Positions 1 through 9,000 of a stretch of DNA of 64,000 bases are shown piece after piece. The notes under the pieces are model-generated. The model was not told the DNA's origin. It saw only the letters and a program-made list of their open reading frames with translations, and made no database searches. Made by a program: the position numbers and the translations under genes. The stretch spans positions 141,393-205,392 of the forward strand of contig NZ_JASHKR010000003.1 in the NCBI RefSeq assembly GCF_030056815.1, given 5' to 3'. This stretch comes from Rhodococcus sp. IEGM 1379. Its GTDB lineage: Bacteria; Actinomycetota; Actinomycetes; Mycobacteriales; Mycobacteriaceae. Each line of letters opens with the position of its first letter. Position 1 is the stretch's first letter.

Positions 1-43
1 TCGGTTGACGCGCCCCACCTCAGCGTCACCGGAATTGCCCCAC

Positions 44-1480
44 TCATGTCGTCACCCGAAAAAACCGGGCACCCATGTGAATGGTTGCGCCAGTCGGTAC
101 TTCGGTCCGCTCTCCGGCGACCAAACTCTGCCGACGCGTTTGGTACTCCCAAGCAGAACCGTTGGTCGAGTGCCGATCTTCGACCCACAGAACACCTTTC
201 ACCACACCGAATCCGAGATGCGTCTTCGACAAGGACATGGTGGTGTCCTCCATCGCCACCGAGTGCTCGACGGACTCACCGACCTCTGGCGATGGGTCAC
301 GACCCACCAGTCCGGAACCGGCAACCTCGAGAGTCCGACCATCGTCGAATTCCAACCGGATGACTGCGACCGCAGCCGGCGTCATCCGTGTTCGATCGAC
401 CGGCGGAGGCACCATGCGTGTTTCCTCGACCTGATCCGACACGGACACAGGCACCGACACCGGCACGGGCACGGGCACGGGCACCGGCACCGGCACGGGC
501 ACCGGCACCGGCACCGGCACCGACTCCATGACCGTACGCGCTACGACGCGTATCGGATCCATGTTGCGCGACTGGTACTTCGGTACGGGTGGCCCCGATT
601 CGCGGTCTCGCCCGACTCCCGGCACCTCGTTGATCACGACATCGGAATTTGCGGCCGGACTGGGCCTCGGCACACTCCCCGACTCTACCGACGTCGGCAT
701 CATCGCCCGCTCTTCCGGAGTAAATTGCAGGCGCGAGAACCCTCGTGGCGCAATATTTTCCGATGATTCGTTCCGCCCCGCCACCAGTGGGTCACCGATA
801 GTCCGAACGTCGATGACCCGCGTGGATGCAAGTTTGTCCGCGACGCCGCGGCGTCCTCCGTCGAGCAACACCGACCAAGCACCGAAGTACAGCAGCACGT
901 TCGCAAGTGCGAGTACCACTGTTCGCCACAGCGACCGCGAGATCCCGGGAGCACACAACGTGCCGTCTCCTCCCGGGATAATCGACACGGTGCGCAGTCC
1001 GAGTATCCACTTTCCGAAAGTTCTGCCCGTAATGCCTTGCACGACTATCGAACCGAGCAGGTACAACACACCGGCCGCCAGCACGAGCACCGGCACCAGC
1101 CCGGAATCATCGCTGATCACAACCAGGTACAGCGGAACCGACAACAACACTGCCGCAATACCCTGGTCGATCAGCGCCGCCAGGAACCGTCGGGGCGAAC
1201 TCGGAACCATCGGATCTCGTGGTCGCTGCACTTGTGGCGGTTGCTGCGGAGGTCCCGCCAGAACGGACGACTGCACCGGCGACTGCCCCTCGAATGGCCG
1301 CCGGCACCGTCCACAGAACGGAGCACTCAACGGCGAACCGGAACCACAACCAGGACAGAACTGTTGCCCGGGCCACTGCTGTTGCTCGGGCCACTGCTGT
1401 TGCTCGGGCCACTGCTGTTGCTCCGGCGGCGGGGGCGGAGACCCGTGCGGCCTGGCGTTTCTGTCGTACGGTTGATTCAT
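44..1480 (-). CDS. Zinc-ribbon / RDD / FHA domain membrane protein
   Basis: A 478-residue protein. In order it has a Gln/Pro-rich start with PEQQQW repeats (about 13-40), a zinc ribbon with paired CxxC motifs (about 41-65), an RDD membrane domain with hydrophobic segments (about 95-225), a polar linker, a long Val-Pro dipeptide repeat (about 315-345) and a C-terminal FHA domain (about 372-478) containing the GRDP, SKTHL and HSTNGS motifs. FHA domains bind phosphothreonine peptides, so this is probably a membrane-anchored phospho-reader. I chose the ATG at 1480 because it overlaps the upstream stop as ATGA; a longer open frame exists but is not needed. It is the last gene of the coupled MoxR cluster within the window. 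The specific partner is unknown. Confidence 0.85.
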   Translation of the reverse strand: MNQPYDRNARPHGSPPPPPEQQQWPEQQQWPEQQQWPGQQFCPGCGSGSPLSAPFCGRCRRPFEGQSPVQSSVLAGPPQQPPQVQRPRDPMVPSSPRRFLAALIDQGIAAVLLSVPLYLVVISDDSGLVPVLVLAAGVLYLLGSIVVQGITGRTFGKWILGLRTVSIIPGGDGTLCAPGISRSLWRTVVLALANVLLYFGAWSVLLDGGRRGVADKLASTRVIDVRTIGDPLVAGRNESSENIAPRGFSRLQFTPEERAMMPTSVESGSVPRPSPAANSDVVINEVPGVGRDRESGPPVPKYQSRNMDPIRVVARTVMESVPVPVPVPVPVPVPVPVPVPVSVPVSVSDQVEETRMVPPPVDRTRMTPAAVAVIRLEFDDGRTLEVAGSGLVGRDPSPEVGESVEHSVAMEDTTMSLSKTHLGFGVVKGVLWVEDRHSTNGSAWEYQTRRQSLVAGERTEVPTGATIHMGARFFRVTT

Positions 1481-3822
1481 CCGATCCACTCCCGTTTCCG
1501 CTTCGGCCGGACTCGCTGTACAAGGGCTTCCATCCTCGTGCGTGACGCCGAACTCTGTCGTCGAATGCCGTCGAACAACCCCGCTGATACGAGCGACCGC
1601 GGATTGACCTGTGCGCGCCACCAAGTGGTGAGTCCGGTTGCATCCCGTAGCCGTGTACGTGCAAGGTCAACTTCTACCCAGTACGCCTGCACTTGATCGT
1701 CGGTCAATCCGCCGGGAGCGAATACCGCGACGTCACAAGCTTGCGCGAGGGTCACGATGCCCGCTGTCGGGAACTCGCGAGCCACGTGAAGCGACGTTTC
1801 ACGTCTCGTGGAACCGGCCGACACTCGAATTCCGAGATCGATTGCGGTATCGATCAATTCGTCCCATCCCGCAGCGACGCCGGCTACCGGATCGGTCAGA
1901 CTACGTCGGAGCCGGCGCCGACGTGCTTTGAGCAACAACACGATCACGAACGGGACAGCCAGAACCAACAACAGAATGGCGGTACGCGCGAGGAGCCACA
2001 CTAGATCCAGTAGCAGCGCCCACACCCAGGACCAGACGTTGTTGCTGTCCTCACGCTCGCCGGGACTGCTGGTGGTCATCAGTTCCACCGGATCCTGCGG
2101 CGGTTGCGGCGGCGCGACGACCAGTGGATCGGAACTGGTCTTGGGTTCGGGGACTTCTTGCTGCGGGGTACGATCTTTCGGAGGTGTGGGGTCGAATGCA
2201 ACCCAACCGATTCCTTCGAACGGAACCTCCACCCAGGCGTCGATGTCGGCGCCGGTGACAGTTGTGGCGCCGGACGAGCTTGGGCGCGCAAGAGGTTCGA
2301 ACCCGGCAACGACCCTAGCGGGCATCCCCAACTGCCTCACCATCAGTGCCATTGCCACCGCGTACTGTTCGGCGTCCCCGATCATTTGAGTTCCGCCCAG
2401 CAAGACCGAAATCCGGTCGGCGTTGTGGCCGGCACGGGAACGAACCTGCCCTTCGAGTCCATTGCTGTAGAAGCCCTCACCGTGCAGGGAGGCCTCGATT
2501 GCCCGCAACTGCTCGATCGGTGTCACCGCGCCTTCTATCGCGGCGGCGAGTAGTTCGGAGACTTCCGGCGGAATCATCTCGGGCTCCGGCAGATTGAGCG
2601 TCGCAGGCTTGCTGTCGCCGATATCCGCATCCCCTGCCGAAACCGGCGAGGTTCCCTCGATCTCGATCTCGTCGCCCGTCTGCAAGCCGGCGGTGGTCAT
2701 CGCTGTGCCACTGGCGGGGTTGTAGAAAAGTCCGGCCGACAGTTCCTCCGTGCGTGCACCACCGAGATCGATCGCCGACGACGTGGCGGGGACCGGAATC
2801 CAGACTCCGCGATATTGATCGACGACAATATGCAGCGACTGCGATTCGCCCTGCGGCAACTGCGCCGCGACTCCCCCGTCGGATCGCCCGAGTCGGCCGA
2901 AGACTCCCGAGTCGGAGTTACGGTCACTGGAGGCAGCAACATTGTAGATTCGTCCGTCGTACAGGTCGAGTGTGGCCAACCGGATTCGCTGTCCACTGGG
3001 AAGTCCCGTCACGGTAAACAGGGGCGTGTCCCGAGAGTCTTTGAGATAGCTGCGAAATGCGGCCAGCGGTGTCGGGAACTCTCGAAGCTCCAACGGCGGC
3101 AACACATGATCGCGGAGCAGGCTGCGCTCTCCGGATGTCAGGATTGGTGCCAGCGTGGCACCGGCCACCGCTGCAACCACAATCACGAGAACCCCGGCCC
3201 CGGCACGCCTGAGCCTCGTTGCCGACGACGTGTACACCCCGGCCTGAGCCGAAACCGCCCACCAACCGATCGATATGACTGCGAAAGCCGTTCCCAGGAT
3301 TGCCGGACGCGTCGTCGCCTCGGTGCCGAAGGCAATGGCGATCATCAACGGCACTGCCGAGATGACCACTGCCAGCGCTCGGCCGGTCGATGCCTGGTAC
3401 GTCGGCAGTCTCAGCGCGGCACTCCCGGCCGCAGTGCCGGCTACCAATAGACAGACGTACGGAATGATCAGCAGAATCGACTCGTTGGTGACGGGAGGAT
3501 CTGCGGTCAGCAACAGCTTCCACGAAGTCACAAGCCCGGATGCCAGTTCCGCCACAGTCGAACCTGTGGGCACCACAGATCCGATCGCGCTGTCCGGACC
3601 CGTGGCTGCGGCTCCGAATACGAAGTAGCACAGAGACATCGCCGCGAACATCGGTAGCAATCGCCAACGCCACCGAGCGCCGGCGGCTGCCAGAGCCAGC
3701 CCGACGACGACACCGAAAGCACCCGCAATCAAGTAACCGGTACCGCTGTAGACCGTACCGAAACCGAGCAGGGCCAGCGCGGAAAGCGCTGCTACAGGAA
3801 GAAGATTCAGATACCGCACCAT
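1477..3822 (-). CDS. Membrane transglutaminase-like protein, catalytic residues lost
   Basis: A 781-residue protein. The first ~190 residues are a bundle of hydrophobic helices, followed by an extracytoplasmic region with the DUF3488/transglutaminase-core layout, one more membrane helix near 590-620 and a cytoplasmic DUF4129-like tail. In the core the usual G-x-C-E-Q motif reads GDAEQY (Ala codon at 2371-2373) and the usual HAWVEV reads DAWVEV (Asp codon at 2239-2241). The FDPTP Asp motif is retained. I therefore infer a non-catalytic scaffold or peptide-binding fold. The start ATG overlaps the DUF58 stop by one base (TGATG), and the stop overlaps the FHA gene as ATGA, so translation is probably coupled. 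A much longer upstream frame exists but runs through DUF58 and has no domain content. Confidence 0.88.
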   Translation of the reverse strand: MVRYLNLLPVAALSALALLGFGTVYSGTGYLIAGAFGVVVGLALAAAGARWRWRLLPMFAAMSLCYFVFGAAATGPDSAIGSVVPTGSTVAELASGLVTSWKLLLTADPPVTNESILLIIPYVCLLVAGTAAGSAALRLPTYQASTGRALAVVISAVPLMIAIAFGTEATTRPAILGTAFAVISIGWWAVSAQAGVYTSSATRLRRAGAGVLVIVVAAVAGATLAPILTSGERSLLRDHVLPPLELREFPTPLAAFRSYLKDSRDTPLFTVTGLPSGQRIRLATLDLYDGRIYNVAASSDRNSDSGVFGRLGRSDGGVAAQLPQGESQSLHIVVDQYRGVWIPVPATSSAIDLGGARTEELSAGLFYNPASGTAMTTAGLQTGDEIEIEGTSPVSAGDADIGDSKPATLNLPEPEMIPPEVSELLAAAIEGAVTPIEQLRAIEASLHGEGFYSNGLEGQVRSRAGHNADRISVLLGGTQMIGDAEQYAVAMALMVRQLGMPARVVAGFEPLARPSSSGATTVTGADIDAWVEVPFEGIGWVAFDPTPPKDRTPQQEVPEPKTSSDPLVVAPPQPPQDPVELMTTSSPGEREDSNNVWSWVWALLLDLVWLLARTAILLLVLAVPFVIVLLLKARRRRLRRSLTDPVAGVAAGWDELIDTAIDLGIRVSAGSTRRETSLHVAREFPTAGIVTLAQACDVAVFAPGGLTDDQVQAYWVEVDLARTRLRDATGLTTWWRAQVNPRSLVSAGLFDGIRRQSSASRTRMEALVQRVRPKRKREWIG

Positions 3823-5027
3823 CACACTCCCGCTGTCGCGGTGGAACGCAGCGCCCGTGGCAATTCGGCGAGCGTTCCAATCGTGAGAACAACCAGGTCG
3901 CCGATACGACGCCGTGTCGGCGGTTCTCCGGGCTTGACCCAGACCGCAATCCGCATCGCACCGATCGGCAAACGCGACTGCGCTTCCGTGAGATGAGTAA
4001 TTTCCACCCCACCTCCCACGATCAATACCACGATCGACGCATCCGGTGCCTCGGTAGCCACATCCTGCGCGAGTGTCACCACAGTGGCTTTGCCCGTGGA
4101 TGTTTCGACGCCCGAGAGCTGATCGAGTAAGCGCGTCGGTGACATCGTGTGCAGGCCCTGGTCGTGAGTCAGTACCGTCAGCTCGCGGCCGTCGACAATG
4201 GCGTGCACGCCGAGCGAACCGGCCACACCCACGGCCAACTCGAACTCCTCGTCGCTGAGGTACTCGGCCCGCGCCGTCGACAACGCCACTGCGAGATGCC
4301 AGCGACGGGTCTCCTCGTACTGACGAACCATCAAGGTTCCGCTGTGCGCTGTTGCACGCCAATGGACCGATCGGCGGTCGTCACCGACCGTGTACTCACG
4401 GAGCGCATGAAATGCCACGTCGCTGTCGGAAAGATCCGGGACCGGTCGACCGTCGAGGTCACGCAAGAAACCGGCAGTCACCTTGTCCAACGGGATCGTG
4501 CGCGGATGAACATACAGGTGTTGTTGATCGCCCCAGGCAACTTCACGGCGAAACATTCCGATCGGATCGGACCGGACCGTTCGAACCGGACCGACGTCGA
4601 TAACGGCCCGTCGCCCGGTCGGGATTGTATAGATCTCCTCGTGTGTATCGCCGCCGCGCAACCGCGGTACCGCGAACATCGCGACGCCCTTCCCGACGGG
4701 CAGTTCCACATTGACGGGCATCGCCGAACGAGAGCCCTTGTTACGCACGACGATCTGCCCGGCAGCGCGGTCTCCCACCACCACCCGATTTCCCGCCAAC
4801 GCCAACGAAACCTCGAAGCGGTTGCGTCCGATCAGAAACAGCAGGCCGAGTAGGGCGCAGATCAACGCGGTCAGACCGACAGCTACCGCTTCGATCCACG
4901 AGAACATCCACCCAATCGCCAAGCCGAGAACGGCGAGCGCGACGACGGACCAACCGACCGGGGTAGCGATGCGCCGAATAGCCGGCCAATATTGCCATCC
5001 TCGGTGAAACCGCTCGGGGTGCTCCAT
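3822..5027 (-). CDS. DUF58 domain-containing membrane protein
   Basis: A 401-residue protein with two membrane helices near residues 27-68 followed by a soluble region. It carries the DUF58 signature around 215-235 (FHALREYTVGDDRRSVHW), which sits before a von Willebrand A-like fold in this family. DUF58 proteins are the usual partners of MoxR ATPases and are thought to be remodelled by them. The stop and start are joined to both neighbours by TGATG overlaps (MoxR upstream, transglutaminase-like downstream), which fixes the ATG at 5027. The exact substrate is unknown. The family assignment is firm; the role is inferred from conserved MoxR-DUF58-transglutaminase neighbourhoods. Confidence 0.92.
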   Translation of the reverse strand: MEHPERFHRGWQYWPAIRRIATPVGWSVVALAVLGLAIGWMFSWIEAVAVGLTALICALLGLLFLIGRNRFEVSLALAGNRVVVGDRAAGQIVVRNKGSRSAMPVNVELPVGKGVAMFAVPRLRGGDTHEEIYTIPTGRRAVIDVGPVRTVRSDPIGMFRREVAWGDQQHLYVHPRTIPLDKVTAGFLRDLDGRPVPDLSDSDVAFHALREYTVGDDRRSVHWRATAHSGTLMVRQYEETRRWHLAVALSTARAEYLSDEEFELAVGVAGSLGVHAIVDGRELTVLTHDQGLHTMSPTRLLDQLSGVETSTGKATVVTLAQDVATEAPDASIVVLIVGGGVEITHLTEAQSRLPIGAMRIAVWVKPGEPPTRRRIGDLVVLTIGTLAELPRALRSTATAGV

Positions 5028-6007
5028 CAGACCCCCACGGACTGCGCCCGCATCTGCGGAGCGGGAATCTCGGACAGAGTGCGACCGAGCACCGATTCCG
5101 GTACAGCACCCGAGAATTCAGCCTCCGGTTCGAGAATGATGCGGTGCGTCCACACCGGACCGACCAGGTCCTTGATGTCGTCGGGAACGACGTAGTGGCG
5201 ACCCTGCGCGGCAGCCCAGACGCGGGCGGCACGCACCATCGACACGGCGCCACGAACACTGACACCGACCCGAACCTCGGGCGCCTGGCGCGACGCTTCG
5301 GTAAGGCGCGCAACATATTCCAACAACGCAACATCCAAGTGGACGGTAGAAGCAAGGTCCGCCATCTCCGCCGTCGCCGCCGGAGTGATAATCGCCTGGA
5401 CCTCGAGCGAACGATCCCGAGTTGCGGCACCGGCCAGAATGTCGATTGTCGACGCAATATCCGGATATCCCATCGACGTTTTCATCAGAAAACGGTCCAA
5501 CTGAGCCTCAGGCAGGCGGTAGGTTCCGGCTTGTTCGATCGGGTTCTGCGTCGCGATCACCATGAACGGACGCCCGACGGGGTACGGCCGCCCGTCCACC
5601 GTCACCTGCGACTCTTCCATGACCTCGAGCAAGGCCGACTGGGTCTTCGGCGAAGCACGGTTGATCTCATCCGCCAGCACGATCGACGCGAACACCGGGC
5701 CGGGGTGAAACTCGAACTCCGCCTTGCGCTGATCAAAAATGCTCACGCCGGTCACGTCACTGGGAAGCAGATCGGGGGTGAACTGAATGCGACTGTGCGA
5801 GCCCTCCACCGACGCCGCCAGCGCACGCGCCAACAAGGTCTTGCCCGTTCCCGGCGCATCTTCGAGCAGGATATGACCGTCCGCCAGGAGCGCCGTCAGC
5901 ACCAACCGGATGGTGTCCGGCTTGCCCAGAACAGCCCGGCCGATGTTGGCGACCAATCCGTCGAACGTGGACGCGAACCAGGTTGCCTGGTCAGGGGTCA
6001 TCGTCAT
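5027..6007 (-). CDS. MoxR-family AAA+ ATPase
   Basis: A 326-residue AAA+ ATPase. Walker A (APGTGKT) is at about 51-57, Walker B with the Glu (VLADEINRA) near 110, then sensor 1 (ATQNP) and the MoxR lid domain. MoxR proteins act as chaperone-like ATPases on DUF58/VWA partners. I chose the ATG at 6007 because a GAAGGAA Shine-Dalgarno lies about 7 bases upstream; an upstream in-frame ATG at 6130 would extend into the preceding gene and adds no recognisable domain. The stop overlaps the DUF58 start as TGATG. The gap to the giant Ig/FN3 gene upstream is only 40 bases, which suggests one transcript. Confidence 0.95.
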   Translation of the reverse strand: MTMTPDQATWFASTFDGLVANIGRAVLGKPDTIRLVLTALLADGHILLEDAPGTGKTLLARALAASVEGSHSRIQFTPDLLPSDVTGVSIFDQRKAEFEFHPGPVFASIVLADEINRASPKTQSALLEVMEESQVTVDGRPYPVGRPFMVIATQNPIEQAGTYRLPEAQLDRFLMKTSMGYPDIASTIDILAGAATRDRSLEVQAIITPAATAEMADLASTVHLDVALLEYVARLTEASRQAPEVRVGVSVRGAVSMVRAARVWAAAQGRHYVVPDDIKDLVGPVWTHRIILEPEAEFSGAVPESVLGRTLSEIPAPQMRAQSVGV

Positions 6008-6047
6008 CTCTGATTCCTTCTCTCTGTATCGATCAGCATGTGGGCGA

Positions 6048-9000
6048 TCAGCATCGGGGCATCCCGGCCGGGACGGATGTCGCATTCGTATGTTCAACTG
6101 CGATGTAGTAGCCCGAGACCGCACCACCACTGCTGCGATACCACTGGCTGATACCGCCGAACGGACCTGCCCAGCACGTGACAGTCATCGTTCCGGTCTT
6201 CTGGTAACCGGGACTCCCACAGGTACCGTTCTGGTGATTGAACGGTGCACCGGTATCCGGTTCCGGGCACGTACCACTCGTCGCGGAGATGTTGATCTGC
6301 CACGACGTCGGTTTCGGTTCTGCCGCTGATGTCGCGGTGCCCGTCGACTCGGTGCAACCGCCCTCACTCGCACAGACTTTGATGCGCAGGGTGTGGCTCT
6401 GACTCCACCCGTCACCCATCGTGACGCTGCCGCTGTTCGACACAGCCTGCCCGTCGAAGGTCACGTCCATACTGGCGATCGGGCGGCCGTTGGTCAGGCT
6501 GCTCTGATCTGGGTTCCACGTGAAGGTCACTGACTTTCCGGCCGCAGCGCCGCTGATCGTGGGCGCTTTGGGAGTACCGAACGGCGTGATGGACGCCGAC
6601 GCCGAACCGTCCGGTCCCGTGCCGGCGGCGTTTTCCGCGCGCACCGAGAAGGTGTACGACGTGCCGTTGGCCAGGCCGGTGTACGACCCTCCCGGGCCGG
6701 CGCTCCAACTCTGATATCCGCCGCCGTTGACGGAGACCTGCCAGCCGGTGATGGGGCTACCGTTGTCTGCCGGTGCCGTAAAGGCAAGTGTCGCAGCGCC
6801 GTCGGCGGCGGTAGCGGTGACACTGCTCACTGCTGCCGGTAGTCCGTACGGAGTGACCGCTGCCGAGGCCGGGCCCGCAGTCGAGGGACCAACCTTGTTG
6901 TAGGCAATGACGCTGAAACTGTAGGCATCAGCCGTCGAAAGCCCGGTCACCTGCACAGACGTACCGGTGAGACCAGCTTTGGTGTCCACCACCGATCCGT
7001 CCTTGCGAACCTGCACGTCGTACTTGGAAATCTCCGCGCCGTTGTCGTCGGGTTCCGCCCACTCCACATCGATCACTCCGCCGTTGACCGAGGACGCTGC
7101 GCGTTGCGCCGTCGGCGCACTCGGCGTCTGCGGTAGGCCGGCCGGAGTCACCGACGCCGAGAACGCACTCCACTCCGACGGATCCGGAGCACTGTTACGT
7201 GCCTGAACCCGAACCTGGTACGGCACACCGTTCTGCGCGTCACTGACCGTCAGCGAGGTCCCGGTAATACCGGTACGTTGCGATCCACCCGCAGTCGAAG
7301 GTGAGATTTCCACCGTGTAATCGGCGATCGGACTGCCCTCGTTGTTCGGAGGCGCCCAGGTGACCTGCAGCGAGCGGTCACCCGCCACGACGGTTGGCGC
7401 TTCCGGTGTGTCGGGCTTGGCATCGGGACGGGCGGCACCGGAGACCGCCGAGGGTGGAGAGTCCCCGACTTCGTTGACTGCTACGACCGTGAAGCGGTAC
7501 TCGTCGCCGTTGCGTAGCCCGGCAATGGTGCAGGTGGTGGACGGGCAGTCTTGCTGCACCCCGTTATCGGACAGCACCCGGTAACCGGTAATCGGCGCAC
7601 CGTTATTGGACGGCGGCGACCAACTCAGGACGACCGTCGCATTGCGCACCTCCTCAACCGTCGGAGCTGCCGGGGCGTCAGGCTTGCCCCGGACCGTGGC
7701 GCTGACCAGAGCCGAGGACTCCCGGGACGGATCTCCTGTGGCGTCGGCAATACGGTAGCGCGCCGAGACAGTCCCGACGAAGTCCGCCGGCACCGTCAAC
7801 TGCACCTGATCGCCGGCGATTGTTGCGCTCGCCGGCCCGGACTGCACCTCGGCCGAAAGGATCCGCAATGGGGTATTCGGGAAGGGATTGTAGTCATTGG
7901 CAAGGACGGAAACCGAAATACTCTGCCCCGCTACGGCATTACCGAAGTCGTCATTGTTGGCGATCGGAAGCGGACGATTGCTGGCCGTGATCTGCGCCAG
8001 CACAGTTCCGATCACCGGTTCCGACGCGCCGTCGGTCACACTCACCTCGACGGGTACCGATGTTCCCGGTGCCGCCGAATCCGAGGCGGTAAGGGTGAGC
8101 TGCGATCCGTCGAGAGCAGATGTGACGCCGGCCGACGTGCCCGAAGTCGCTGTGAACGTGAGCTTGTCCAGATCACCGGCATTGGGATCGGTGGCGAGCT
8201 TACGGAGATCCACGGTGACCGGGTCACCGGGCGCAACCTCGACGGTTGTGCCGCGCAGTGTCGGGGGCTGATTGCCGTCGGGCAGGACCCTGATCGGGAT
8301 GGTCAGTGTGGCGGTCAGTCCCTCCGGATCATCCGGCCCGGTACCGTCGGTCACCTCGAAGGTCAGGGCGTCGTCACCAGTGTAGTCGGCCGCTGCCGTG
8401 TAGCGCAGACGCGTCGCGTCGACCACCAGTTGCGAGCCGTCACTGTGCAGGGCTTTCACCGTGCGGTCATCGGTCAATCGCGCAGTGCGTCCTGTCCTGA
8501 CCACTACCGCGTCAACCAGATCGAACTCGCGGTCCTGTCCCGCCGTCACCTCGACGACGCTTCGATCCCGCAATGCAGGGGCGACGCCGGTCCTGCCCGG
8601 CACCAGCACGAACGCCGAAGCCTGGCCACCATCAGCGTCGGTGATCGAGTACGTCACGATCTGTGCCGCATCGGTCAGGGCGATCGACAGTCGCCCGTTC
8701 GACTCCACCGTGGCACCCACGTCGGACGATGCCACCGTCAACGCCCCGAGGGTTCCGTCAGGATCCGAATCATTGGCCAGGACATCCACCTCGACCTGCG
8801 AGCGAGGGGCGCCGTCACTGTCCACCAGTTTCGTGGCGTCGACTCGATCGTCCCGCGCGAGCGGACGCAGCAGTGGCGCATCAGGATCGACAGTGACCAT
8901 GACCATGGCCCGGGCACTCGCGCCGCGTGCATCGTCGATCCCGTATCCGAAGGTAAATGTTCCCGCGTCGTGCGGAGCGGCGACGGTGACCAGGTCGCCG

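Noticed and set aside
440..527. Short periodic repeats considered as CRISPR-like
   Set aside because: Six-base in-frame coding repeat with no spacers.
3823..4362. N-terminal extension of the transglutaminase-like protein through DUF58
   Set aside because: Arg/Gly-rich out-of-frame reading of DUF58; TGATG coupling fixes the start at 3822.
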